A stretch of DNA of 56,045 nucleotides from JBFWQM01 sp050249455 (GCA_050249455.1 JBFWQM010000007.1:1-56045); one strand, 5' to 3'. Positions 39,228-47,979 are shown, numbered from the stretch's first letter. A program made the numbers and translations. The notes: generated by a model from the letters alone, not told the origin.

Positions 39228-40046
39228 ATGACAACGGCAAGCGATCTCAGCGTCATCATCCTGTGCGGCGGCCTCGGCACGCGACTGCGCGAGGAGACCG
39301 AATTCAAGCCCAAGCCGATGGTCGAGATCGGCGGCCGGCCGATCCTGTGGCACATCATGAAGCACTACGCCCATTTCGGCGTGCGCAATTACCTGATGTG
39401 CCTGGGCTACAAGGGCGACGTCATCCGCGACTACTTCCTGAACTACCGGCTGCACAACTCCGACTTCGCGGTCGACCTCGCCTCCGGCGACATCGAGACG
39501 GTGAACGAGGGCTGCGCCGACGACTGGCGCGTCATCCTGGCCGAGACCGGGCGCGACTCGCTGACCGGCACCCGCGTCAAGCGCGCGCTGCGCCACATCA
39601 ACGGCGACACGTTCCTCGCGACGTACGGCGACGGCGTGTCGGACGTCGACATCGACCGCCTGCTTGCCTACCACCGCCGCGCCGGCAAGCTCGCCACCGT
39701 CACAGCGGTGCGCCCGTCGTCGCGCTTCGGCGAGCTCGCCATCGAAGGCGGGATCGTCAAGCGCTTCCGCGAGAAGCCGCAGGTCACCGAAGGCTGGATC
39801 AACGGCGGGTTCTTCGTCTTCAACCGGCGCGCCTTCGATCGGATCGCCGCCACCGACAACGTCACCCTGGAGGAGGCGGTCCTCGAATCGCTGGCCGCCG
39901 AAGGCCAGCTCGCGGTCTACCAGCACCACGGCTTCTGGCAGTCGATGGACACCTACCGCGAGATGGAGCTGCTCAACGCGATGTGGGCGAAAGGCAACGC
40001 CCCGTGGAACACATGGACCGCAACGCAAACACGGCTCTCCGCCTGA
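39228..40046 (+). CDS. rfbF: glucose-1-phosphate cytidylyltransferase
   Basis: 272 residues. Makes CDP-glucose from glucose-1-phosphate and CTP. Nucleotidyl motif VIILCGGLGTRLREETEFKPKPMVEIGGRPILWHIMK, then GYKGDVIRDYFLNY, YGDGVSDVDI and FREKPQVTEGWINGGFFVF, typical of RfbF/DdhA. First gene of the sugar operon; the downstream dehydratase overlaps its end by 34 bases in another frame. Confidence 0.95.
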   Translation: MTTASDLSVIILCGGLGTRLREETEFKPKPMVEIGGRPILWHIMKHYAHFGVRNYLMCLGYKGDVIRDYFLNYRLHNSDFAVDLASGDIETVNEGCADDWRVILAETGRDSLTGTRVKRALRHINGDTFLATYGDGVSDVDIDRLLAYHRRAGKLATVTAVRPSSRFGELAIEGGIVKRFREKPQVTEGWINGGFFVFNRRAFDRIAATDNVTLEEAVLESLAAEGQLAVYQHHGFWQSMDTYREMELLNAMWAKGNAPWNTWTATQTRLSA

Positions 40047-41104
40047 ACTCCGAATTCTGGGTCGGCCGACGCGTCTTCGTCACCGGCCACACCGGGTTCA
40101 TGGGCGGCTGGATGTGCCTGTGGCTGATGCGCCTGGGCGCGCAGGTGTCGGGCTACGCCCTGCCGCCGCCGACCCGGCCCAGCCTGTTCGAGGCGACCGG
40201 CCTGGCCGCGCGGCTGCATTCGACCTTCGGTGACGTCGGCGACCTCGACCGGCTGTCCGCCGCGATGGCGGCCGCCGAGCCGGAGGTGGTCTTCCACCTC
40301 GCCGCGCAGCCGCTGGTGCGCCACGCCCACGCCGAGCCGATCGAGACCTTCCGCACCAACGTCATGGGCACGGTCAACCTGCTGCAGGCGATGCGCGCCG
40401 CGCCGTCGCTGCGCGCCTGCGTGGTGGTCACCACCGACAAGGTCTACGACAACCGCGAATGGGACTGGGGCTACCGCGAGAACGACCGGCTGGGCGGCCA
40501 CGAGCCCTACGGCGCCAGCAAGGCATGCGCCGAGATCGCGGTCGACGCCTATCGCGACGCCTATTTCCGCGACGCGCCGGTCGGCATCGCCACCGTGCGC
40601 GCCGGCAACATCGTCGGCGGCGGCGACTGGGCGGCCGACCGGCTGATCCCCGATGCGGTGCGCGCCTTCGCCGACGGTTCGGTGCTGGGCCTGCGCCACC
40701 CCGAGGCGGTGCGGCCGTGGCAGCACGTGCTGGAGCCGGTCGCCGGCATGCTGGCGCTGGCCGAGCGGCTGGCCGGCGAGCCCGCGGCCTGGGCCGGCGG
40801 CTGGAACTTCGGCCCCGCCGATTCCGACGCGCGCCCGGTGGCCGAGGTCGCCGACGCGCTGGTGCGCTGGTGGGGCGACGGCGCCGCCTGGCGCCACACC
40901 GGGCCCGAGCGCGCGGCGCCGGCCGAGCAGCGCTTCCTGTCGCTGTCGAGCGCGAAGGCGGCGCTGCGGCTGGGCTGGCGGCCGCGCTGGGGCTTCGAGC
41001 GCACCATCGAGAACACCGTCGCGTGGTACCGCGCGCATCTCGACCGCCAGGACATGCTCGATCTGTCGTGCCGGCAGATCGCAGCCTATCAGGGAGCCAA
41101 CTGA
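40013..41104 (+). CDS. rfbG: CDP-glucose 4,6-dehydratase
   Basis: 363 residues from the ATG at 40013, which overlaps rfbF. Extended SDR fold: VFVTGHTGFMGGWMCLWL is the NAD motif, VVVTTDKVYDNREWDWGYRENDRLGG is the RfbG signature, and Y-x3-K is in EPYGASKACAE. Converts CDP-glucose to CDP-4-keto-6-deoxyglucose, the branch point for CDP-linked deoxysugars. No gene for the 3-deoxygenation enzyme (DdhC) follows, which argues against a 3,6-dideoxyhexose. Confidence 0.94.
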   Translation: MDRNANTALRLNSEFWVGRRVFVTGHTGFMGGWMCLWLMRLGAQVSGYALPPPTRPSLFEATGLAARLHSTFGDVGDLDRLSAAMAAAEPEVVFHLAAQPLVRHAHAEPIETFRTNVMGTVNLLQAMRAAPSLRACVVVTTDKVYDNREWDWGYRENDRLGGHEPYGASKACAEIAVDAYRDAYFRDAPVGIATVRAGNIVGGGDWAADRLIPDAVRAFADGSVLGLRHPEAVRPWQHVLEPVAGMLALAERLAGEPAAWAGGWNFGPADSDARPVAEVADALVRWWGDGAAWRHTGPERAAPAEQRFLSLSSAKAALRLGWRPRWGFERTIENTVAWYRAHLDRQDMLDLSCRQIAAYQGAN

Positions 41105-41105
41105 C

Positions 41106-42365
41106 ATGGCGGTGGCCGCCCCCCTTTCCGCGCTCCACCGCCCGACCTGCCGCTTCTGCGGCGCCGGGCTGGGCCACAGCGTCATCGACCTCGGCGTGCA
41201 GCCGTCGGCGAACGCCTATCTGCGCCGCGACGACCTGAACCGGCCGGAGCCGCATCTGCCGTTGCACGCGCGGGTGTGCGACCGCTGCTTCCTGGTGCAG
41301 ATCGAGGCGCAGCGCACGCCGGAGCAGCTATTCGGCGACTACGCCTATTTCTCGTCCTACTCGTCGAGCTGGCTGAAGCACGCGGAGGACTACTGCGCAC
41401 GCATGATCGCCCGCTTCGGCCTCGGCCCGAAGCACCTCGCGGTCGAGGTCGCGAGCAACGACGGCTATTTGCTGCAATACTTCAAGCGCGGCGGCCTCAA
41501 CGTGCTCGGCATCGAGCCGGCCGCCAACGTCGCGCGCACTGCCATCCAGAAGGGCGTGCCGACCATCGTGCGCTTCTTCGGCCGCGACACCGCGCGCACC
41601 CTGGCGCGCGACGGCTCCGGCGCCGACGTGCTGGTGGCCAACAACGTGCTGGCGCACGTGCCGGACCTCAACGACTTCGTCGCCGGGCTGAAGATCGCGC
41701 TGAAGCCGTCCGGCGTGCTGACCGTCGAGTTCCCGCATCTCCTGCGGCTGATCGCCGAGACGCAGTTCGACACCATCTACCACGAGCATTTCTCGTACTT
41801 CTCGTTCCTGACCGCGGAGGCGGTGTTCGCCGCCCACGGCCTGCGCCTGTTCGACGTCGAGGAGCTGCCGACCCATGGCGGGTCGCTGCGCATCTACGCC
41901 TGCCACGCCGACGCTGCGCACGCGCAGGCGCCGGCGGTCGAACGGCTGCGCGAGGCGGAGCGCGCCGCCGGCCTGCGCAAGGTCGAGACCTACAGCGACT
42001 TCGCCGCGCGGTCGCAGGCGGTGAAGCGCCGCCTGCTCGCGTTCCTGATCGAGGCGAAGGACGCCGGCAAGCGGATCGCCGGCTACGGCGCGCCGGCCAA
42101 GGGCAACACGATGCTGAACTACTGCGGCGCGCGCACCGACTTCATCGACTTCACGGTCGATCGCAACCCGCACAAGCAGGGCCTGTTCCTGCCCGGCACC
42201 CACATTCCCGTCCACCATCCCGACAAGATCCGTGAGACGCGGCCCGACTACGTGCTGATCCTGCCGTGGAACCTGAAGGCCGAGATCATGGCGGAGATGG
42301 CGTGCGTGCGCGACTGGGGCGGCAAGTTCGTGACCGCCGTACCCACGCTCGAGGTCCACGCGTGA
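41106..42365 (+). CDS. NDP-4-keto-sugar C-methyltransferase (TylC3/TcaB9-like)
   Basis: 419 residues, three-part architecture. N-terminal zinc-binding module (C15, C18, C58, C61), SAM-binding domain with VEVASNDGYLLQYFKRGG and GIEPAANVA from about 114, the Y225-H-E-H segment followed by FSYFS that carries catalytic His/Glu in relatives, and a C-terminal Rossmann-like domain (AGYGAPAKGNTMLNYC, YVLILPWNLKAEI). Relatives add a methyl group at C3 of 4-keto-6-deoxysugars. It lies one base after rfbG, so a CDP-4-keto-6-deoxyglucose substrate is likely. Confidence 0.88.
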   Translation: MAVAAPLSALHRPTCRFCGAGLGHSVIDLGVQPSANAYLRRDDLNRPEPHLPLHARVCDRCFLVQIEAQRTPEQLFGDYAYFSSYSSSWLKHAEDYCARMIARFGLGPKHLAVEVASNDGYLLQYFKRGGLNVLGIEPAANVARTAIQKGVPTIVRFFGRDTARTLARDGSGADVLVANNVLAHVPDLNDFVAGLKIALKPSGVLTVEFPHLLRLIAETQFDTIYHEHFSYFSFLTAEAVFAAHGLRLFDVEELPTHGGSLRIYACHADAAHAQAPAVERLREAERAAGLRKVETYSDFAARSQAVKRRLLAFLIEAKDAGKRIAGYGAPAKGNTMLNYCGARTDFIDFTVDRNPHKQGLFLPGTHIPVHHPDKIRETRPDYVLILPWNLKAEIMAEMACVRDWGGKFVTAVPTLEVHA

Positions 42366-42901
42366 ACTTCAGGGAAACCGAGATCGCCGGCGTCTGGGTG
42401 ATCGAGCCGGCGCCGCATGTCGACGGCCGCGGCCACTTCGCGCGCACGTTCTGTGCCGACGCGTTCGCCGCGCACGGGCTGCCGAGCGCGTTCGCCCAGT
42501 GCTCGACCTCCTACAACCGCCGGCGCGGCACCCTGCGCGGCCTGCACTTCCAGGCCGCGCCGTTCGCCGAGGCGAAGCTGATCCGCTGCACCCGCGGCCG
42601 CGTGTTCGACGTCGCCGTCGACCTGCGCCCCGCCTCGCCGACCTATCGCCGCTGGACCGCGGTGGAGCTGGATGCGGCCAGCGGCCGCCAGGTCTACATC
42701 CCGGAAGGCTGCGCCCACGGCTTCCAGGCGCTCGCCGACGATAGCGAGCTGTACTACCAGATCACCGTCCGCTACCGCCCGGACGCGGTGCGCGGCCTGC
42801 GCTGGGACGATCCGGCCTTCGCGATCCCGTGGCCGGTGATGCCGCCGATCCTGTCCGACCGCGACGCGGCCCTGCCGGTGCTGGAGGCCCAGGCGGCATG
42901 A
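42362..42901 (+). CDS. dTDP-4-dehydrorhamnose 3,5-epimerase-like protein
   Basis: 179 residues from a GTG in a GTGA overlap. RmlC-type cupin: H62 in GTLRGLHFQ is the catalytic His, YIPEGCAHGF and the aromatic pair Y131/Y132 complete the site. Here it most likely epimerises the CDP-4-keto sugar after C-methylation, at C3 and/or C5; the nucleotide specificity cannot be read from sequence. Confidence 0.85.
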   Translation: MNFRETEIAGVWVIEPAPHVDGRGHFARTFCADAFAAHGLPSAFAQCSTSYNRRRGTLRGLHFQAAPFAEAKLIRCTRGRVFDVAVDLRPASPTYRRWTAVELDAASGRQVYIPEGCAHGFQALADDSELYYQITVRYRPDAVRGLRWDDPAFAIPWPVMPPILSDRDAALPVLEAQAA

Positions 42902-43740
42902 CCCGCGCGCGCCCCGATTTCACGGTGCTCGGCGCGGCCGGGTTCGTCGGCGGCCACATGGTGCGCTGGCTGGAGGCGCAGGGCCGGTCGGTGCACGCGC
43001 CGGCGCGCCACGACGCCCTCGTCTTCGACCGGCCGCTCGGCCACGTCGTCTACGCCATCGGCCTGACCGCCGACTACGCCGCCCGCCCGTTCGACACGGT
43101 GGAGGCCCACACCACGCTGTTCGCGCGGCTGCTGCGCGAGGCGGCGTTCGATTCGGTGGTCTACCTCTCGTCCACCCGGCTGTACGACTGGACCGGCCGC
43201 GACGGCGACGCGGAGGCCGACCTCGTGCTCAACCCGCACAATCCGCGCCATCTCTATGACTTCACCAAGGGGGTCGGCGAGTCGCTGTGCAACGTGTGCG
43301 GCGGCGGCCGCGCGCGGGTCGCCCGGCTGTCGTGCGTCTATGCCGACGACCTCGCGGCCGACAACTTCCTGCACCGCATGATCGCCGGCGCGCTGGAAGA
43401 GCCGCGGCTCACGGTGGAGAGCGATCCCGCGGCCGCGCGCGACTATATCCACGCCGACGACGTATGCGCGGCGCTGGCGGCGATCGCCGAGCGCGGCCGC
43501 CGGCTGGTCTACAACGTCGCCGCTGGCGCCAACGTGGCCAACCGCGACCTGTTCGCGATGATCGAGGCCGCCACCGGCTGCTGTATCGCGGCGACTGGCC
43601 ACGGCGCGCCGGCGCGTGCGCCGCTGATCGACGTGGCGCCGCTCCTCGCCGATTTCGGGCTGGCGCCGCGCGCGCTGGCCGACGCGCTGCCGGCGATCGT
43701 CGCGGCGCGGCGCGGCGCCCCGCGGAGGAAGGCCGGATGA
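42898..43740 (+). CDS. NAD-dependent epimerase/dehydratase (SDR), probable 4-ketoreductase
   Basis: 280 residues from the ATG at 42898 (ATGA overlap). Rossmann motif VLGAAGFVGGHM (G-x-x-G-F-x-G), serine site VVYLSSTRLYDW and YDFTK as the Y-x3-K pair. DYIHADDVCAAL is the usual extended-SDR core. In this operon it is the natural candidate for reducing the 4-keto group and finishing the CDP-sugar, but substrate and stereochemistry are inferred. Confidence 0.85.
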   Translation: MTRARPDFTVLGAAGFVGGHMVRWLEAQGRSVHAPARHDALVFDRPLGHVVYAIGLTADYAARPFDTVEAHTTLFARLLREAAFDSVVYLSSTRLYDWTGRDGDAEADLVLNPHNPRHLYDFTKGVGESLCNVCGGGRARVARLSCVYADDLAADNFLHRMIAGALEEPRLTVESDPAAARDYIHADDVCAALAAIAERGRRLVYNVAAGANVANRDLFAMIEAATGCCIAATGHGAPARAPLIDVAPLLADFGLAPRALADALPAIVAARRGAPRRKAG

Positions 43741-44384
43741 ACCTGAAGGACATCACCCGCGACGGCCTGGTCGACTACGTCGCCGCCCAGCTCGACGCCT
43801 TCTTCCCCGACCGCCGCGGCGACACCCGCGCCGGCATCGCCCGCGACATCGACGAGGCGCTGCACCGGCTCAACGTCTGCGTCAACGCGGTGCGCTGGTG
43901 GAAGGAGGACGAGTTCGACTACCTCCATTCATCGCAGCACTGCATCTTCGTCTACTACCTGTCGAACACGATCTGGAAGAACCGGCAGGACAAGGTGCTG
44001 TGCACCAAGCTGTTCGGCCTGAACAAGGCGCTGAACGGCTTCGACTGCTTCTACGACAACCCGCTGCCGGACCGCTTCTTCATCGGCCATTCGGTCGGCA
44101 TCGTGCTGGCGCGCACCACGTTCGATGACTATCTGGTGCTGTATCAGGGCTGCACGGTCGGCAAGAACCACGGCGCGGCGCCGGTCCTCGGCCGCGGCGT
44201 GGTGCTGTACCCGAACAGCGCGATCATCGGCAACTGCAACATCGGCCCGGGCACCATCGTCGGCCAGGGCTCGTCGGTGATCGACGCCGATACGCCCGGC
44301 GACTGCTACGTGTTTTCGAACGGCGGCGAGCTGGTCTTCAAGAAGGCCAGGCGCAACGTGCTGGCCGACATCTTCAGGCTTTGA
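43737..44384 (+). CDS. left-handed beta-helix acyltransferase (CysE-like fold)
   Basis: 215 residues from an ATG overlapping the SDR stop. A helical N-terminal region (about 1-115) precedes hexapeptide repeats (VGKNHGAAPVLGRGVVLYPNSAIIGNCNIGPGTIVGQGSSVIDAD), as in serine O-acetyltransferase. H-G in KNHGAAP may carry the catalytic His. The context makes O- or N-acetylation of a sugar more likely than cysteine synthesis. Donor and acceptor are unknown. Confidence 0.75.
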   Translation: MNLKDITRDGLVDYVAAQLDAFFPDRRGDTRAGIARDIDEALHRLNVCVNAVRWWKEDEFDYLHSSQHCIFVYYLSNTIWKNRQDKVLCTKLFGLNKALNGFDCFYDNPLPDRFFIGHSVGIVLARTTFDDYLVLYQGCTVGKNHGAAPVLGRGVVLYPNSAIIGNCNIGPGTIVGQGSSVIDADTPGDCYVFSNGGELVFKKARRNVLADIFRL

Positions 44385-44403
44385 GCGCAGACAGGAGCGC
44401 ACC

Positions 44404-45486
44404 ATGAACGAAACCGAACACCGCAAGGTCTACGACGCGCTCGCCGAGATCGGCGCCGACGAGACGCTGCGCGCGCGCTTCGTCGCACTGCTGCGCGAGG
44501 TCGAGACCCACCTCGCGCGGCCCGACTTCAGCGTGCGCGACGAGATCACCGGTCCCATCGTCGATGCGCTGCACGCCGACGCTGGCGTGCTGCGCAAGAC
44601 GCTGGCCTGCGGCACGGTGTTCGAGTTCCACTACCGGTCCAAGATCGCCCGCGAGTTCGTGATGAGCGGAGAGGATCATCCCGACCACGTGTGGGAGCCG
44701 CAGACCACCAAGCTGCTGGTCCACCTGTCGCGCAAGGCGCGGAACGTCGTGATCGGCGGCGCCTATTCCGGCGACCAGGCGATCCTGGTCGCCAAGACGA
44801 TGGCGCCCGCCGGCGGCGTCTGCCACGCCTTCGAGCCCAACACCGACCAGCTCCGGATGCTGGAGCGCAACGCGCGCAACAACCGGCTCGACAACGTCGT
44901 GTTCAACCGGCTCGGCCTGTGGCAGGACGGCGCGACGATGCTGAAGCTGGTCGGCGACGATTCCTTCGCGCATCCGGAGGTCGCCGACGCGGCGGCGTCC
45001 GACGCCTTCGCCACCGTCTCGATCAACGCCTACGGCGCCGACCGCGGGCTGGCCAGAATCGACCTGATCATGCTCGACATCGAGGGCGCGGAGCTGCCGG
45101 CATTGCGCGGCGCCGACCGCTATCTGTCGCAGCCCGCGGGCAGCGCGCCGAACGTCGTGTTCGAGGTGCACCGCCACTACGTCGACTGGTCGCGCGGCCT
45201 CGCCGGCACCGACATCGCCCGGTTCATGACCGGCCTGGGCTACACGCTGTTCGCTGTGCGCGACTTCAACTCCAACGTCTCGATGGGCGACGCGCCGATC
45301 GAGCTGGTGCCGGCCGACGCGATCTACCTGGACGGCCCGCCGCACGGCTTCAACATGCTGGCGGTGAAGGACGCGGCGGCCATCCTCGCCGATCCGGCCT
45401 TCCGCCTCTGCCGCGACGTCAGCCCGAAGCTGCTGTGGCACCGCGACCCCAAGCTGCACCACCCGATGCACGCGCGGGCAAGCTAA
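44404..45486 (+). CDS. FkbM family methyltransferase
   Basis: 360 residues. An N-terminal helical extension (about 1-110) precedes a SAM-binding domain: NVVIGGAYSGDQAILVAKTM, CHAFEPNTDQLRMLERNARNN, IDLIMLDIEGAELPALRG. FkbM enzymes are O-methyltransferases often found in polysaccharide and flagellin-glycan loci. Last gene of the operon, 19 bases after the acyltransferase; a palindromic repeat follows and may end transcription. Confidence 0.85.
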   Translation: MNETEHRKVYDALAEIGADETLRARFVALLREVETHLARPDFSVRDEITGPIVDALHADAGVLRKTLACGTVFEFHYRSKIAREFVMSGEDHPDHVWEPQTTKLLVHLSRKARNVVIGGAYSGDQAILVAKTMAPAGGVCHAFEPNTDQLRMLERNARNNRLDNVVFNRLGLWQDGATMLKLVGDDSFAHPEVADAAASDAFATVSINAYGADRGLARIDLIMLDIEGAELPALRGADRYLSQPAGSAPNVVFEVHRHYVDWSRGLAGTDIARFMTGLGYTLFAVRDFNSNVSMGDAPIELVPADAIYLDGPPHGFNMLAVKDAAAILADPAFRLCRDVSPKLLWHRDPKLHHPMHARAS

Positions 45487-45523
45487 ACGACGCCGGGCAC
45501 CTTGCCGACCCAAAGTCGATAGG

Positions 45524-45668
45524 CCGGCGGCTACCCACCTCTCCCGCTCGCACCCTCTCCCCCCAAAATTGGGCGGAGAGGGTAAGACGCTGCCCTCTCC
45601 GCCCATTGGCGGGAGAGGGAGGGGACCCGCCGCAACGCGGCGGGGAGGGTGAGGTGGGTCGCCGCCGG
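45524..45668. repeat. palindromic intergenic repeat, copy 3 (full element)
   Basis: 145 bases with a 22-base terminal inverted repeat matching at 20 positions (CCGGCGGCTACCCACCTC / GAGGTGGGTCGCCGCCGG). Internal hairpins: CCCTCTCC around CCCCAAAATTGGG, CTCTCCGCCC-ATT-GGCGGGAGAG and CCCGCCGC-AAC-GCGGCGGG. It sits between the convergent FkbM and DUF1579-like genes, four bases short of the latter's stop. Confidence 0.75.
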
Positions 45669-45671
45669 CCG

Positions 45672-46109
45672 CTACACCCGCTTGAACTCGCCGAAGACGA
45701 TCTCGTCCCAGGTGGCGCCAGCGTCCTTGGAGCGGGCGAAGCGGAAGGTGTAGGCGTCGGTGCCGTGAAAGGTGTAGCCGTAGCGGAACAGGCCGCCCGG
45801 CGTGTCGACCTGGTAGGTCAGCGAATCGCCGTCCCAGGCGCCGAAATGCGTGTCGCCGCCGCGGCCGCCGCTGTCGTACTGCACCACCGTGTAGCGCTTG
45901 TTCTTCTCGTCGTAGCCGTAGACGAGGTGGTTGTGGTAGCTGCGGCCGTCGCTGCGCTCCTGGTAGTGGTCGGCGACGACGAAATAGCCCATGTCGCGGT
46001 GCGCGACGCTCTTCGTCCGGCCGGTGACGCCGCCATGCAGCCGTTCCTCGCCGATCCAGGTGCCGACCAGCGCGTCGAGGCGGGCGTGCTCAGGCGTCGG
46101 CGTGCTCAT
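45672..46109 (-). CDS. DUF1579-like protein
   Basis: 145 residues, cytosolic. LDALVGTWIGEERL near the start and HLVYGYDEKNKRYTVVQYDSGG in the middle are typical of the DUF1579 lipocalin-like family of unknown function. The fold is likely a small beta barrel. It follows the AhpD-like gene by 22 bases, in the same direction. Confidence 0.65.
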   Translation of the reverse strand: MSTPTPEHARLDALVGTWIGEERLHGGVTGRTKSVAHRDMGYFVVADHYQERSDGRSYHNHLVYGYDEKNKRYTVVQYDSGGRGGDTHFGAWDGDSLTYQVDTPGGLFRYGYTFHGTDAYTFRFARSKDAGATWDEIVFGEFKRV

Positions 46110-46131
46110 CGGCGGCGGTCTCCGGAACGGG

Positions 46132-46704
46132 TCAGCGGGCCTGGGCGTGATACGCCGGGTTCGGCATCATGTCGACCGCGGAGGCCAGCCGGTTCGACAT
46201 GTTGAAGAACGCCGCGGTCGCCGCGATGTCCCAGATGTCAGCGTCGCTGAAGCCGTGCCCGCGCAGCGCGGCGCGGTCGGCCTCGGCCACCGCGAACGGC
46301 GTCTCGGTCACCTTCACGGCGAAGTCGAGCATCGCACGCTGGCGCGCCGGCAGCTCGGCGACGCGGTAGTTCATCACCATCAGCTCGCCCAGCGCCGGGT
46401 CGCCCGACAGCGCGCGCACCGCCGCGCCGTGCGCGACCAGGCAGTAGTAGCAGCGGTTGACCGCGCTGACCGCGACCGCGATCATCTCGCGCTCCAGCTT
46501 GCTGAGGCCGCTGTCGCCCAGCATCAGGTCGTTGTACATGGCGATGAAGGCGCGGAGCTTCTTCTGGTCGAAGGCGTAGGCGGTCAGCACGTTCGGCACC
46601 ATGCCGAGCTTGTCGCGGCACTTCTGGAAATAGGCCTCCAGGTCTTCGTCGAGCGGCGATACCGGCTCCAGCGACAGCGCGGTGACGTGGTCGGGCTGCG
46701 ACAT
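46132..46704 (-). CDS. AhpD-like peroxidase-related protein
   Basis: 190 residues. All-helical carboxymuconolactone decarboxylase/AhpD fold with the motif CYYCLVAHGAAVR (C-x-x-C followed by His) near residue 80. TIGR-type uncharacterised peroxidase-related enzymes have this length. It may reduce peroxides through the CxxC pair; physiological electron donor unknown. Ten bases after the hypothetical gene at 46715. Confidence 0.82.
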   Translation of the reverse strand: MSQPDHVTALSLEPVSPLDEDLEAYFQKCRDKLGMVPNVLTAYAFDQKKLRAFIAMYNDLMLGDSGLSKLEREMIAVAVSAVNRCYYCLVAHGAAVRALSGDPALGELMVMNYRVAELPARQRAMLDFAVKVTETPFAVAEADRAALRGHGFSDADIWDIAATAAFFNMSNRLASAVDMMPNPAYHAQAR

Positions 46705-46714
46705 GGCGGCCGGC

Positions 46715-47092
46715 CTACGCCTTGGACGGGGCCGCGGGGCGGATGTCGGCGACCTTGAACGGGCGCGCCACCCCGTCGTGCTCGGTGATCGTCACGTATT
46801 CGCCGGTCACGAAGCGATGCCGGTCGAACTTGAAGATCGGCTCGTCGTCGGCGTCGCCCTCCTCGTAGGAGAACGCCCAGCCGTGGCGGGTGTGGACGAG
46901 CTGGCCGGTCTCCGGGTCCTGCCCCGGCACCAGGCGGTGCACGGTGCAGGCCTTGGCGTCGCGCCGCCACTCCGCCTGGTCGAGGTGGCCGTCCTTGTCG
47001 AGCGGCGCGACGAACTCGTAGCGGTGCGACGGGTCGCCGTCGGGCGCGGAAGGCGTGCGGGCGAGCTCGAGTCGGATCAGCTTGAGCGGCAT
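46715..47092 (-). CDS. conserved hypothetical protein
   Basis: 125 residues from the ATG at 47092. Soluble, beta-rich: LIRLELARTPSAPDGDPSHRYEF, HGWAFSYEEGDADDEPIFKFDRHRFVTGEYVTITEHDG and a terminal FKVADIRP. I recognise no named family, but the regular alternation of strands looks like a compact beta protein. It lies 17 bases after the universal stress gene and shares its direction, so a stress-related role is possible by context. Confidence 0.65.
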   Translation of the reverse strand: MPLKLIRLELARTPSAPDGDPSHRYEFVAPLDKDGHLDQAEWRRDAKACTVHRLVPGQDPETGQLVHTRHGWAFSYEEGDADDEPIFKFDRHRFVTGEYVTITEHDGVARPFKVADIRPAAPSKA

Positions 47093-47109
47093 GGCAATGC
47101 TCCGCGGCT

Positions 47110-47979
47110 TCAGCAGTGGGACAGCAGCACCGGGATCTCGGCGTGCGCCAGGATGTGCTTGGTGCGGCCGCCGAAGATCATCTGGCGCAGCCGGCTCTGC
47201 GAATAGGCGCCCTTGATCATCAGGTTGCCGCCGACCTTCTTCGCCTCCGCGAGGTACGAGGCGCCGAGGTCGCCGATCGTGCTCTCGAACCGGTGCAGGT
47301 CGGCGCGCACGTCGTGCCAGGTCAGGTAGTTGAGCAGCGCGTTCGGTCCCGGCGGGTCGTTGGCGAGCACGTGCGCGACCATGACCGTCACCTTCTCCGC
47401 CTTCTTGAGCAGCGGCATGGCGTCCGCGATCGCGCGCGCCGCCTCGGGGCTGGCCTCCCAGGCGATCGCCACCCGGCTGCCGGCATCGGAGAGCGGCGCC
47501 GGCGGCGCGACCAGCACCGGGCGGCCGGTGTCGAGCAGCGCGGCCTCCAGGGTGATCGGCGACGGCAAGGCGCTGTCGCGCACCGGCCGCCCGAGGACCA
47601 GCAGGTCGGCCATCCGGCCGGCCAGCGCCACCACCTCGTCCTCGCGCCCGAGTTCCTCGCGCCAGGCGATGGTGACCCCGGCGCCGGGCCGCGGCGTGTC
47701 GGCCGCGGTCACCCCGAAGGCGGTGCAGAACTCGTCGAACATGCGCCGGGTGCGGTTGGCGCGCTCGCCACCCTCGCGCTCGGTCACCTCCATGATCTCC
47801 TCGATCATCGAGCCGTCCATCCCCTCGCCCGTATACGGCACCAGCGACCGCGGGTCGGAACGGACGTGCAGCACCTCGATATGGGCATCGAACCGCCGGG
47901 CGACCTGGTGGGCGGTCTCCAGGGTCGCACGCCCGAACTCGGCGGCGCTGATGGGGACCAGGATCGACTTGATGGGCAT
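47110..47979 (-). CDS. tandem universal stress protein
   Basis: 289 residues from the ATG at 47979, with GGAGG upstream. Two UspA domains: about 1-130 (SILVPIS, LLVLGRPVRDS) and 150-289 (VAIAWEASPEAARAI, LMIKGAYSQSRLRQMIFGGRTKHIL). The second keeps the G-x2-G-x9-G-S/T-like nucleotide-binding loop best. First gene of a four-gene cluster with the hypothetical, AhpD-like and DUF1579-like genes. Confidence 0.85.
   Translation of the reverse strand: MPIKSILVPISAAEFGRATLETAHQVARRFDAHIEVLHVRSDPRSLVPYTGEGMDGSMIEEIMEVTEREGGERANRTRRMFDEFCTAFGVTAADTPRPGAGVTIAWREELGREDEVVALAGRMADLLVLGRPVRDSALPSPITLEAALLDTGRPVLVAPPAPLSDAGSRVAIAWEASPEAARAIADAMPLLKKAEKVTVMVAHVLANDPPGPNALLNYLTWHDVRADLHRFESTIGDLGASYLAEAKKVGGNLMIKGAYSQSRLRQMIFGGRTKHILAHAEIPVLLSHC

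Noticed and set aside
40013..40046. Frameshift or fusion between rfbF and rfbG
   Set aside because: The 34-base overlap leaves both proteins with complete, conserved ends; it is ordinary gene overlap.
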